Shown in pieces: positions 1-8,865 of a DNA stretch of 64,000 nt; within the stretch, counting starts at the first letter, position 1; each line of letters begins with the position of its first letter. The notes beneath the pieces were generated by a model. The model was not told the DNA's origin, did no database searches, and worked only from the letters and a program-made list of their open reading frames with translations. The position numbers and the translations under genes are program-made. The stretch lies in NCBI GenBank assembly GCA_027531255.1, contig JAPZRU010000007.1, positions 372,001-436,000 of the forward strand, given 5' to 3'. The stretch is from Steroidobacteraceae bacterium. GTDB lineage: Bacteria > Pseudomonadota > Gammaproteobacteria > Steroidobacterales > Steroidobacteraceae.

Positions 1-659
1 GGCGACCGCCGATCGCCGTGGACAACACGTTCCTCGGCCCCGTGTTCCAGAAGCCGCTCGAGCACGGCTCCGACCTCGTGATGTACTCGCCGACGAAGTA
101 CGTCGGCGGCCACTCGGACCTCGTCGCCGGCGGCGTGGCCGGCTCGCGCGCCGCGATGAAGCCGGTGAAGGCGCTGCGCGGCGCGATCGGCACGCAGCTC
201 GACCCGAACACCGCGTCGATGATCATGCGTTCGATGGAGGCGATGGCGCTGCGAATGCGCGCCTCCGCCGCGAACGCGCGCGTGGTCGCCGAGTATCTCG
301 CGGAGCACCCGAAGGTGGCGTCCGTCAGTTACCTCGGCTTGCTCGCGCCCGGCGACAAGCGCCGCGCGGTGTTCGAGCAGCAGTGCGGCAGCGCCGGCTC
401 GACCTTCGCGTTCTGCGTGAAGGGCGGGCAGGCGTAGGCGTTCCGGCTGCTGAACGCACTGCAGGTGATGCAGCTCGCGGTCAGCCTCGGCGGCACCGAG
501 ACGCTGATCTCGCACCCGGCCTCGACGACCCACTCGGGCGTGCCGGCGGAACTGCGCGCGCGGCTCGGCGTGACGGACGCGATGATCCGCCTGAGCGTCG
601 GCATCGAGAACGGGGACGACCTCGTCGCGGACCTGGAGCAGGCGCTCGGCCGCGTCTGA
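1..659 (+). pseudogene. Broken PLP-dependent trans-sulfuration enzyme (cystathionine gamma-synthase / methionine gamma-lyase family), 3' part
   Basis: Only the C-terminal part lies in the window; the frame enters at base 3. The PLP-lysine motif SPTKYVGGHSD is visible (Lys codon 96-98), followed by the family's C-terminal half with [18 protein letters not shown] and LRLSVGIEN-like ending. Family members catalyse gamma-replacement or gamma-elimination on cystathionine, methionine or O-acyl-homoserine in the cytoplasm. The frame is cut by a TAG codon at 435-437, after the residues GGQA, and then continues in the same frame to a normal stop at 657-659. Family members usually have Glu (GAG) at this point, so one G-to-T change would explain it. 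The stop removes about 74 residues including the substrate-binding end, so the product is probably inactive unless the base is a sequencing error. Confidence 0.8.
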
Positions 660-825
660 GGCGGGACGACGGCGGTCGCCCACGGCCACCGGTGCCGCGC
701 CGCGCCCGGCCGGGCACGATGTCAAACGCGTGAAGCCCGGTTCCGCGATTGAGTAGACTGCGCGGGTCGCCCGACGGGGCGTCAGAACTACGCACGGGGG
801 ACCGGCGCCACGCGCCGCGCACGCC

Positions 826-2397
826 ATGAGCACCATCGCCGACCCGGGTTCCGGCCCCGTCCCCGCACCGCCCCGCAACCGCCTGTCCCGCGCGCTCGAT
901 GCGGTCGAGCGCGTCGGCAACCGCCTGCCGGACCCGGCGGTGCTGTTCCTGATCCTGCTCGGGATGGTCGCGCTGCTGTCCGCGTGGCTGTCCACCTTCA
1001 CGTTCACGGAGATCGACCCGCGCACGAAGGAGGCGATCGTCGTCAAGAACCTGCTGGCCGGCGAGAACCTGACCGCGTTCCTGTCGCAGCTGGTGCCGAC
1101 GTTCGTGAACTTCCCGCCGCTCGGCACCGTCCTGGTCGCGATGCTCGGCATCGGCGTCGCCGAGCACACCGGCTACATCCACGCGTCGCTGCGCGCCCTG
1201 CTGTCGGGCATCCGGAAGACGCTGCTGACGCCGATGGTCGCGGCGGTCGGCATCTTCAGCCACATCGCGGTGGACGCCGGCTACGTGCTCGTGGTGCCGC
1301 TCGGCGGACTGATCTTCTACGCGGCGGGCCGCCACCCGCTGGCCGGCATCGCGGCCGCGTTCGCGGGCGTCGCGGGCGGCTTCAGCGCGAGCTTCCTCCC
1401 GGCCGCGCTCGACCCGCTGCTGGCCGGCATCACGCAGGCCGCCGCGGGACTGGTGGACCCGAACGTCGCGGTCAACCCGCTCAACAACTACTACTTCACG
1501 CTGGCGTCCTCGTTCCTGATCATCGGCGTCATCTGGCTGCTGACGGACAAGCTGATCGAGCCGCGCCTGGCGGCCACGAGGGTCGACGCGGATCCGGCCG
1601 AGCTGCCGAAGCAGGAGGAGCTCACGCCGGAGCAGCGGCGCGGCCTGCGCTGGGGCACGGTTGCGATGCTCGCCGGCATCGTCGTGCTGGCGCTGACGGC
1701 GGTGCCGGGCGGATCGGCTTGGCGCAACGGGGCGGGGCTCCTCACCGCGCCGGACGCGCCGCTGATGCGCTCGATCGTGGCGCTGATCTTCGTGCTGTTC
1801 GTGATCCCGGGCGTGGTCTACGGTGCGATCGCGGGCACCGTGAAGAGCCACCGCGACGTGATCGCCGGCATGTCGAAGGCGATGAGCGGCATGGGCTACT
1901 ACGTGGTCCTGTCGTTCTTCGCCGCGCAGTTCATCGCTGCGTTCGGCCAGACGAACCTCGGCGCGCTGGTCGCGATCAAGGGTGCGGACGCGCTGCGCGA
2001 GGCGGGCCTGCCGCTGTCGGTGACGATCGTCGGCATCATCCTGCTCACGACCTGCGTGAACCTGCTGGTGGGTTCCGCCTCGGCGAAGTGGGCGCTGATC
2101 GCGCCGGTGTTCGTGCCGATGCTGATGCAGCTCGGCGTCTCGCCGGACCTGACGCAGGCCGCCTACCGCGTCGGCGATTCGAGCACCAACATCATCACGC
2201 CGCTGCTGCCGTATTTCCCGCTGATCGTGATCTTCTGCCAGAAGTACGTGAAGGGCGCGGGGATCGGCACGCTGGTCGCGCTGATGCTGCCGTACTCGGT
2301 GGTGCTGCTGGTGACGTGGACGACGTTCCTGCTGGTCTACTCGGCGCTGGGCCTGCCGCTCGGGATCGGCGCGGGCTACGAGTACGCGACGCCCTGA
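826..2397 (+). CDS. AbgT-family transporter
   Basis: 523-residue inner-membrane protein of the AbgT family (PF03806), the usual length. A short hydrophilic N-terminus with a conserved start (RALDAVERVGNRLPDP) leads into about ten hydrophobic segments. Family hallmarks such as FVNFPPLGTVLVAMLGIGVAE near residue 105, the HIAVDAGYV segment, and NPLNNYYFTLASS are present, as is the late PLLPYFPLIV segment. E. coli AbgT imports p-aminobenzoyl-glutamate; other members (MtrF, YdaH) have been reported to export sulfonamides. Substrate here cannot be decided. ATG start after a 166-nt spacer; a TAGACT hexamer at 754-759 may be its -10 box. Monocistronic: the next genes are on the other strand. Confidence 0.9.
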   Translation: MSTIADPGSGPVPAPPRNRLSRALDAVERVGNRLPDPAVLFLILLGMVALLSAWLSTFTFTEIDPRTKEAIVVKNLLAGENLTAFLSQLVPTFVNFPPLGTVLVAMLGIGVAEHTGYIHASLRALLSGIRKTLLTPMVAAVGIFSHIAVDAGYVLVVPLGGLIFYAAGRHPLAGIAAAFAGVAGGFSASFLPAALDPLLAGITQAAAGLVDPNVAVNPLNNYYFTLASSFLIIGVIWLLTDKLIEPRLAATRVDADPAELPKQEELTPEQRRGLRWGTVAMLAGIVVLALTAVPGGSAWRNGAGLLTAPDAPLMRSIVALIFVLFVIPGVVYGAIAGTVKSHRDVIAGMSKAMSGMGYYVVLSFFAAQFIAAFGQTNLGALVAIKGADALREAGLPLSVTIVGIILLTTCVNLLVGSASAKWALIAPVFVPMLMQLGVSPDLTQAAYRVGDSSTNIITPLLPYFPLIVIFCQKYVKGAGIGTLVALMLPYSVVLLVTWTTFLLVYSALGLPLGIGAGYEYATP

Positions 2398-2490
2398 CGC
2401 CGGGCCCGGCGCCACCGCAGACCCCGGTCGCCGATGCGACCGGGCCGGGGGCCGCTCGCGGCGCCGCACCGCGTGCGCGGTCGTCGGCGC

Positions 2491-2994
2491 TCAGGCCAGC
2501 GCGGCCAGCCCGGGCGCCGCGGCGGCGAGCCGCGCGAGCGCCGCGGCGTCGTCGCGCAGGAAGGCGAAGTCCGCGAAGTCGAAACCGGGATACACCGTGC
2601 AGCCGACGAGCGCATATGCGCCGAGTGGCCTTGCCGCCTGCCACCAGCCCGCCGGCACCGTGTGCGCCGGGCCGTCGCTCTCGAGTGCCCGGCCCAGCAC
2701 GACGCGCGTGACGTTCGTCCCCTCCGGCGGCGCGAGCAGCAATTCGAGCGGATCGCCCTCGTAGTGGTGCCAGGTCTCGTCCGAGAGTACGCGGTGCCAG
2801 CGGCTGTGCTCGCCCGCGCGCAGCAGGAAGTGGATGCCGGTGCCCGCGGCGCGGGCCGGGCGGCCGTCGTCCGGCGCCACCCGCGTCGAGGCGCGGTGGA
2901 CCTCACGGTAGTGCCCGCCCTCGGGATGCGGCTGCAGCCCGAGCGCTTCGATCAGCCGTGCCGCGCGTGCCGCCCCGTCGATGCCGCTCACCAC
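2491..2994 (-). CDS. DUF985/cupin_5 family protein
   Basis: 167-residue small cupin-fold protein of the DUF985 family. The typical opening LIEALGLQPHPEGGHYREV, the GIHFLLRAGEHSRWHRV strand, the WHHYEGDPLEL segment and the ending with GCTVYPGFDFADF are all visible, so the protein is full length. Biochemical function of the family is not established; the fold is that of metal-binding cupins. It begins with two successive GTG codons (2994 and 2991). The second overlaps the upstream SDR stop codon as GTGA, so translation is probably coupled with that gene and either GTG may be the real start. Confidence 0.85.
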   Translation of the reverse strand: MVSGIDGAARAARLIEALGLQPHPEGGHYREVHRASTRVAPDDGRPARAAGTGIHFLLRAGEHSRWHRVLSDETWHHYEGDPLELLLAPPEGTNVTRVVLGRALESDGPAHTVPAGWWQAARPLGAYALVGCTVYPGFDFADFAFLRDDAAALARLAAAAPGLAALA

Positions 2995-3710
2995 GGCACC
3001 GGGCTGCCGTCCCAGCGCAGGAAGCGCCCGGAACTCGCCTCGTCCAGCTCTTCGATGCGCGCGCGCAGGCCCGCGATGCTGGCCTCGGGCGTCAGCGGCG
3101 CCCGCGGGCCGCCCATCGCCGTCCGCACCCAGCCCGGACAGTAGATCCCGATCCGGATGCCGCGTGGCGCGAGATCCGTCGCGAGCGAGGCCATCGCGAC
3201 GTTAACGGCCGACTTGCTCATGCGGTATGCATAGAGTCCGCCTTCGCCCTTCGCGCGCGATTCGCCGATCGAGCCGATGGAGCTCGAGATCGTCGCGATC
3301 TTGCGCTGCGCGCTGGCCGCGACCTGCTCGACGAAGGCCTCGGCCATCGCGAGCGGCGCCCACGCATTCACGCGCCAGACGGACTCCAGCACCGCGCGGT
3401 CGAGCGTGCCGAACTGCTGGCGCAGGTCGCGGTCTGCGCCGGGCTTCGGGCCGAACACGCCCGCGTTGTTCAGCAGTACGTCGATCGGCGTGCCGGCCAG
3501 CGCGTCCGCGAGCGCGCGGATCGAGGCGTCGTCCGCGACGTCGAGGCGGTGCACGGTCACCGAACCGTGGGACGCCGCCAGTGCGGCGAGCTCGGCCGCG
3601 GATGCGGGTTCGCGCACGCCCGCGTGCACGGTCCAGCCGGCGGCGGCGTACTGGCGCACGAACTCCAGGCCGAGCCCGCGGTTCGCGCCGGTGACGAGGA
3701 CGGTGGGCAT
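2988..3710 (-). CDS. Short-chain dehydrogenase/reductase (SDR)
   Basis: 240-residue classical SDR. The Rossmann glycine motif TGANRGLG lies at about residues 7-14, NNAGV near residue 78, the active-site Ser strand IATISSSIGSIG near 125 and the catalytic YRMSK near 145; the post-catalytic YCPGWVRTAMGG is also normal. Such proteins use NAD(P)H to reduce or oxidise carbonyl/alcohol groups in the cytoplasm. The ending resembles the C-factor/sniffer subgroup, but the substrate is unknown. The ATG at 3710 is chosen because the signature starts six residues later, although the frame is open further upstream. It is the first gene of a two-gene unit with the DUF985 gene. Confidence 0.87.
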   Translation of the reverse strand: MPTVLVTGANRGLGLEFVRQYAAAGWTVHAGVREPASAAELAALAASHGSVTVHRLDVADDASIRALADALAGTPIDVLLNNAGVFGPKPGADRDLRQQFGTLDRAVLESVWRVNAWAPLAMAEAFVEQVAASAQRKIATISSSIGSIGESRAKGEGGLYAYRMSKSAVNVAMASLATDLAPRGIRIGIYCPGWVRTAMGGPRAPLTPEASIAGLRARIEELDEASSGRFLRWDGSPVPW

Positions 3711-3830
3711 GGTGGGCCTGGGGTCCGCGCGTGGGCTCGAGTACCCGCAGTGTAGCGGTGCCGCCCGGGGTGCGTCCGGCGCGCTGCACGGGCTACAGTC
3801 ACGCTCCCTCGTCCGCCACGGAGCCCCGCG

Positions 3831-4223
3831 ATGCCCGAACTCGTCCAGGTTGCCACCACGCCCGACCCCTTCGCGCCGTACCGGATCTCGCAGGCGATCC
3901 GCGTCGGCGATCTCGTGTTCGTCTCCGGCCAGGCCGCGCTCGACCTCGACGGCAGCCTCGTCGGCGGTGACGACTTCCGCGCCCAGGCCGAGCAGGCCTT
4001 CACGATGCTCGGCCGTGTGCTGGAGGCGGCGGGCTCGGGGCTCGACCGCGTCGCCAAGGTGACGATCTACCTCACGGACATGCGCCACTTCCCGACGATC
4101 GTCGAGCTGCGCGGCAAGTACTTCAGCCAACCCTACCCGGCCGACACGATCGTGCAGGTCGCGGCGCTCGCGCTGCCCCAGTTGCAGGTGGAGATCGACG
4201 CGATCGCCGCCGTGCGGGGCTGA
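3831..4223 (+). CDS. Rid/YjgF family protein
   Basis: 130-residue member of the RidA/YjgF/YER057c family, full length. The family features GDLVFVSGQAALD, QAEQAFTMLGRVLEAAGSGL and KVTIYLTDMRHFP are present. RidA proteins hydrolyse reactive enamine/imine intermediates of amino-acid metabolism as trimers in the cytoplasm. The segment that normally carries the catalytic Arg (R-x-T-x-V-x-V pattern) reads YPADTIVQVAAL, with Asp where Arg is usual. It may therefore belong to one of the Rid subfamilies without deaminase activity. It is divergent from the SDR-cupin pair; a TACAGT hexamer at 3794-3799 is a possible -10 box. Confidence 0.85.
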   Translation: MPELVQVATTPDPFAPYRISQAIRVGDLVFVSGQAALDLDGSLVGGDDFRAQAEQAFTMLGRVLEAAGSGLDRVAKVTIYLTDMRHFPTIVELRGKYFSQPYPADTIVQVAALALPQLQVEIDAIAAVRG

Positions 4224-4295
4224 GCGCGAGGGAGCCGCGCGGCGGGGTCGGGCGGGAGCCGTCGGGGCCGCCGGCGCGCGGCTCCCGCGGCGTCT

Positions 4296-5081
4296 TCAGC
4301 GCGAGGGCGCCGCGGCGCCGGGATTCGTCACCGACGCGGCCGGCGCCTGCGCCCCGTCCGCGCGCGCGACGAATGCGAGCCCCGCCCGGTCGCGCAGCTT
4401 CGCGAGTTCCGCCGCCGCAGGCGCCGCGAGAAACGCATCGCGTTGCGCACGGGTCGGAAAGTGCACCAGCGCGACGCGATCGTAGACCGGGTCGCCCTCG
4501 AGCGCGACGAAGTTGCCCGGCTCCACGTCCACGAGCAGACGTCCGCCATACGCGGCGAGCGCGGCGGCCCGCGCGCGCGCGTACTCGGCGTAGGCGGCCT
4601 CGTCCGCGACCACGTGGGCCTCGTACAGGAAGCCCGCCTCGGGCCCGGCCTTCGCGGCCGCGTCGTCGGCCGTGCCCGCGAGCGTCACGACCGTGAACGC
4701 GCCCGCCGCGTAGCGGTTCTTCATCGCGTCCCGGTAGCCCTCGCCCCACCAGAACGCCTGCACGGCCGCCGGCGAGTCGAAGCGCGCGAGCACCAGCGAG
4801 CGGTCCCGGAAGTGCGCAGGCGCCGCGACCCACTCGACGCCGCGGCCCGGGCCGCCGATCGCGAGGTAGCGGCCGTTCGCCGCGGCGTAGACCGGCGGCA
4901 GCGAGCGCGCGTACGCGCCCATCTTCTCGCGGTCCCAGCCCTTGCCGATCACGACCAGGTAGGCGGGCGCGGTCTCGCTCGCCGCGGCAGGCATCGTCAT
5001 CGTCGTCGCTCCCAGGGTTGCAGCCAGCAGTGTGCCGGCCGCGAGCCGGCCCCTCGTTCGCTTCAGCGTCGTCCGCAGCAC
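4296..5081 (-). CDS. Exported protein with two DUF1330 domains
   Basis: 261 residues beginning at GTG 5081, one base after the tamB stop codon. An N-terminal signal peptide (TLLAATLGATTMTMPAAA, cleavage near residue 35) precedes two copies of the ~95-residue DUF1330 fold. The first starts at AYLVVIGKGWDREKMGAYA and contains LVLARFDSPAAVQAFWWGEGYR; the second starts at GFLYEAHVVADEAAYAEYARA and contains RVALVHFPTRAQRDAF. DUF1330 is a ferredoxin-like dimeric alpha-beta barrel of unknown function, normally a single cytoplasmic domain. The tandem copy would supply both halves of the usual dimer in one chain. Location after tamAB suggests co-transcription but not a shared role. Confidence 0.82.
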   Translation of the reverse strand: MLRTTLKRTRGRLAAGTLLAATLGATTMTMPAAASETAPAYLVVIGKGWDREKMGAYARSLPPVYAAANGRYLAIGGPGRGVEWVAAPAHFRDRSLVLARFDSPAAVQAFWWGEGYRDAMKNRYAAGAFTVVTLAGTADDAAAKAGPEAGFLYEAHVVADEAAYAEYARARAAALAAYGGRLLVDVEPGNFVALEGDPVYDRVALVHFPTRAQRDAFLAAPAAAELAKLRDRAGLAFVARADGAQAPAASVTNPGAAAPSR

Positions 5082-5082
5082 G

Positions 5083-8000
5083 TCATCTCTCCACCGTGTA
5101 CTCGATGTCCGCGCTCTGGCGCACGCCGCTCTCGGTGCGGATCACCCAGTTGTCGCCGATCGTATACCGGAGCTTCAGCGTGTTGATCGTCTCCGTGAGC
5201 GAGACGCCGTAGCTGACGTAGAGGCGCGGCGACAGGAAGCGGCCGATCACGACGCTGGTGCCGGCCTCGGCGTCGGTCTCGACGCCGGCCTCGATCCCGA
5301 GCGTGCGCCCGAGCTGGCCCGCGAGCAGCGCGCTGCCCTGGGCGACGAGCGCGTTGCGCGTATCGGCTCCGCCGACCGCCGAGCGATCCGCGTCCTGCAC
5401 GTCGTCGAGCGTGCGGCCGACGATGATCATCGAGGCGATCTGGCTCTGCGACATCGGTGGGTCGGAATAGAAGGTTATCTGTGGCCGCAGCAGCGTGCCG
5501 CGCACGTGCACGCCGGCGGTGGTCGACACGATCTTGCGCTGCGCGCGCACGTCCAGCCCGGGGTTGCCGAGCGACTGGCCGGCGAACAGCAGCCGGCCCC
5601 GCTCGATCTCGAGCTCGCGGGTGAACGCCGTGTAGGTACCTTCGCGCACGACCAGTTCGCCGGTGCCGGTCGCGACCTCGCCGGGCGTCGAGCGCACCAG
5701 CAGCGAGCCGCCGAGGTCGCCCTTCAGGCCGTAGGCGTCGAGCTCCACTTCCTTCTCGTCGAGCACGATGCGCACGCGGGTGTGCACATCGAACGCGGCG
5801 CTGCCGTCGTCGGTCTCGGCGCCGACGATGCGCTCGTCGCCGGAGGGGAGCACCGCACCGCGGAGATCCTTCGGCGCGATGCGCGCGAACGGCACGCGCA
5901 CTTCGCCGTCCACGTCGAGCCGGCGGCCGGCGAGGGTGAAGCGCAGGTCCGGCGAGGCGATCACGCGCGCCTCGGGCAGGTCCGCGACCAGCAGCTTCTC
6001 CCCGACGAAGTGCAGTTCGCCGTTCGGCGCGCGGTCGGTCCACGCGATGCGGCCCTGCGCGCGTGCGCTGCCGCCCTTGGTCGCCGCGCGCGCGTCGAGC
6101 GCGACCGCCGAGCCCTCGAAGTCGAGGCGCGCCTGCACGTCGCGCAGCAGCAGGTTGGTGCGATAGACGTCGATCTCGCCGTCTGCGAACGTGACGAAGC
6201 CGGCGACCTCCGGGCTGCCGGCGCGCCCGGTCAGCGCGAGCCGGGCCTCGACCTGGCCCGTGAACCGGTCCACTTCCGGCGCGAACAGCGGCAGCCACCC
6301 GAGCTCCCGGGTGACGAACGTGAGCTGCGCGTCGAGCGGCGACTGCGCGAACTCCGACCCGGTACGCTCGACGCGCGCGGAGCCGGCCACGAACGAGCCG
6401 CCCACGGTCGCCACGCCGACGCTCGCCGTCCACGCGTCCGGCGCCATGCGGGCCTCGAGCCTGCCGTTGCCGACCTGCACGGTCTCGAGCCGGCCGCTCG
6501 GCGCGCGATAGCGGAACTCGGCTTCGCTCAGCTCCACCGCGCCCTCGCCCGTGACGGCCTCGTCCGGTGCGCCGCGCACCACGGCCTCGGCGCCGAACCA
6601 GCCGCGATACTCGGTGCCGTCGGGCAGCCGCAGCGGCAGCAGGCCGAGCGGCAGCCGCGAGGCCTGTGCCGTCAGCGCCCACGGCGCGCTCGCGGCCCAG
6701 TTGCCCGCGACGCAGATGCGCTCGCCGTCGCGTACGAAGCACGTGGCGGCGACCTGCATGGCCGCGCGCGCGACGCGCAGCTCCGACGGCGATTCCAGTC
6801 GGTACGACCACAGCGGCGGACCCTGCACGCGCAGGTCCTCGAGCCGCAGCGTCCACGCGCCGGTGGGAACCTCGTAGCGCCCGCGGCCGACGAGCTCCGC
6901 CCAGTCGTCGCCGACGGTGCCGCGAACGACGAGCCTGTGATCGGCGGCACGACCGTCGAGCGTGATGCGCAGCGTGTCGGCGAGCGCGCCTTCGCGCCCC
7001 ACTGCGCGCGCCGAGATCCTGAGGTAGGACTGCTCGCGGTCCTCGGTGTCGAGATCGACGTCGGCGACGAGCTGCCCGACCTGCCAGTCGTGCAGCCGCA
7101 GTCCGCGCGCGCCGACGGTGCCCTGCAGCGCGCGGCGGCCCCGGTCGCCGACTACCGAGCCGCGCGAGCGGACGCTGCCGGCCGCCTCGGGCACGAACGC
7201 CGCGAGGTCGTCGACTCGCACGCGCCACGCGAGGTCCGAGCGACGGCCGATCACGCCGTTCGCCTCGAGCTGCGCGGTGCCGAAGCTCACCTCGAGTCCG
7301 TCCACCTGCAGTTCGCCGCCGCGCATCCGCAGCCGCCCGGCGCCGGTCGCCGGCAGGCCGCGCACGCGTCCGTCGAGTCGCGCGATGCGCGCGTCCCAGT
7401 GACCCTGCGGCGCGAAGCCGCGGCCGGACGCGGCGAGCTGCACGTTCACGCGGCCCGCGAGCGCGTCGCGCACGCCACCGGGGTCGAGGCCGCGACCGCG
7501 CAGCGCGACCGACCACGGCTGCGCGTCGCGCCAGGACACGCGGCCGTGGCCCTCCACGCGGCCCTTCAGCAGTCGCGCGTCGATGGCCGCGAGCACCAGT
7601 TCGTCGGCGGTCAGCGTGCCGCGCGCCTCCACCTCCGCTGGCGGCAGGGCGGGACCGCGCACGCCGGCCGCGACCGTGTAGTCGTAGACGGGGCCGCCCG
7701 CGAACGTGAAGCGGCCGGCGGGGCTCGCGACCGTCGCGGGGCCGCCGCGCAGGGGCCAGCGCAGGCCCTGCCACTCGCCGGCCAAGTCGATCCGCACCGG
7801 CGTGGCGTCGTCGGGCAGGCGCAACTCGCCCCGCGCCGTGACGGCGGCGCCGCTCTCGACCAGGGCCGTGTCGAGCCGGCGGACCGCCAGGCGCCGCTCT
7901 CCGTAACCGCCCTCGAGCAGTAGATCGACGGGCCCGAGCGGCAGCTCCGAGCTGGCCAGCCGCCCCTTCGCGACGAAGGCGTCGAGCGTGCCCTGCAGCG

Positions 8001-8829
8001 CGAGCGCGCCGTCCACCGCGCCGAAGGCCGCACCGGCTCCGAGCGCCGCCGGTTCGAAACGGGCGAGCGCGAGCCGGCCGTCGACCGCGAAGCCGTCCAC
8101 GAGCCGCACGCGGCCCGCGTAGCTGGCACCGCGCGGGCGCGTCGTGGTCGCGTCGACCTGCAGCGCCTCGAGATCGCCCGAGGTCTGCGCGGCGCCGGTG
8201 AAGGTACGCTCGCCGGCGCGCACGAGCCACTGCACGTCCGCCTGCAGGCCGAGCGGATCCGCAGCCAGCAGCAGCGCGTCGCCGGTCACGGCCCAGGCGC
8301 CGCCGTCCGCCCGCGCGCCGCCGACGCGCAGCCGCGAACTGGTCATCGCGAGGCGGCCGCCGACGTCGCGCATCTCGACGCCCGCACCCGACGGCGTGCG
8401 CACGTCCACGCGCTTCACGACGAAGCGGTCGACCGCGAGCCGCAGCCACTTCGGGAGGAAGCGCGGCGGCTCGTCCTTCGGCGGCTCGGTGCGCTCCCGC
8501 ACCTGGACGCGCACGTCGTCGAGCTCCACGTAGTCGAGCCGCACGAGAGCGTAGGGCAGCGTGCGCAACCGCAGGTCCGCGCGCAGCCCGCTGACGGTGA
8601 TCGCGACGCGCTCGTGCTCGATGCTCAGCCGGTCGATCGCCAGCGGGCCGGCGAGGCTGCCGCGCGCGCCCTCGGCGCGGATCGTGACCGGTCCCGCCTG
8701 CTCGACCGCCGCCAGGACGCGGTGCAGGCCCGCCTCGGTGCCGAGCAGCCACGCGACCGCGCCGGCCAGCGCGAGCAGCAGGAGCGCGAGCGCGCCCAGT
8801 ACGACGAGCGCGAGCCGTGCGCGCGTCAC
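5083..8829 (-). CDS. tamB: Translocation and assembly module protein TamB
   Basis: 1248-residue AsmA/DUF490-family protein anchored in the inner membrane by one N-terminal helix (residues ~5-28) and otherwise a periplasm-spanning beta-groove. The diagnostic C-terminal TamB domain is seen: LLRPQITFYSDPPMSQSQIA, MIIVGRTLDDVQ, then the barrel-like LSPRLYVSYGVSL and TLKLRYTIGDNWVIRTESG. TamB works with TamA in outer-membrane protein assembly and, as shown for AsmA-like proteins, in phospholipid transport to the outer membrane. GTG start; 36 nt downstream of tamA on the same strand, the usual tamAB order. Internal repeats are degenerate, as normal for the family. Confidence 0.95.
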   Translation of the reverse strand: MTRARLALVVLGALALLLLALAGAVAWLLGTEAGLHRVLAAVEQAGPVTIRAEGARGSLAGPLAIDRLSIEHERVAITVSGLRADLRLRTLPYALVRLDYVELDDVRVQVRERTEPPKDEPPRFLPKWLRLAVDRFVVKRVDVRTPSGAGVEMRDVGGRLAMTSSRLRVGGARADGGAWAVTGDALLLAADPLGLQADVQWLVRAGERTFTGAAQTSGDLEALQVDATTTRPRGASYAGRVRLVDGFAVDGRLALARFEPAALGAGAAFGAVDGALALQGTLDAFVAKGRLASSELPLGPVDLLLEGGYGERRLAVRRLDTALVESGAAVTARGELRLPDDATPVRIDLAGEWQGLRWPLRGGPATVASPAGRFTFAGGPVYDYTVAAGVRGPALPPAEVEARGTLTADELVLAAIDARLLKGRVEGHGRVSWRDAQPWSVALRGRGLDPGGVRDALAGRVNVQLAASGRGFAPQGHWDARIARLDGRVRGLPATGAGRLRMRGGELQVDGLEVSFGTAQLEANGVIGRRSDLAWRVRVDDLAAFVPEAAGSVRSRGSVVGDRGRRALQGTVGARGLRLHDWQVGQLVADVDLDTEDREQSYLRISARAVGREGALADTLRITLDGRAADHRLVVRGTVGDDWAELVGRGRYEVPTGAWTLRLEDLRVQGPPLWSYRLESPSELRVARAAMQVAATCFVRDGERICVAGNWAASAPWALTAQASRLPLGLLPLRLPDGTEYRGWFGAEAVVRGAPDEAVTGEGAVELSEAEFRYRAPSGRLETVQVGNGRLEARMAPDAWTASVGVATVGGSFVAGSARVERTGSEFAQSPLDAQLTFVTRELGWLPLFAPEVDRFTGQVEARLALTGRAGSPEVAGFVTFADGEIDVYRTNLLLRDVQARLDFEGSAVALDARAATKGGSARAQGRIAWTDRAPNGELHFVGEKLLVADLPEARVIASPDLRFTLAGRRLDVDGEVRVPFARIAPKDLRGAVLPSGDERIVGAETDDGSAAFDVHTRVRIVLDEKEVELDAYGLKGDLGGSLLVRSTPGEVATGTGELVVREGTYTAFTRELEIERGRLLFAGQSLGNPGLDVRAQRKIVSTTAGVHVRGTLLRPQITFYSDPPMSQSQIASMIIVGRTLDDVQDADRSAVGGADTRNALVAQGSALLAGQLGRTLGIEAGVETDAEAGTSVVIGRFLSPRLYVSYGVSLTETINTLKLRYTIGDNWVIRTESGVRQSADIEYTVER

Positions 8830-8865
8830 GAGGACCGGTCCCGGCGGAGTGCGGTGCGCTTCATG

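Noticed and set aside
435-437. Programmed readthrough or recoding of the TAG codon
   Set aside because: No recoding element or pyrrolysine system is visible, and a Glu-to-stop change is the simpler reading.
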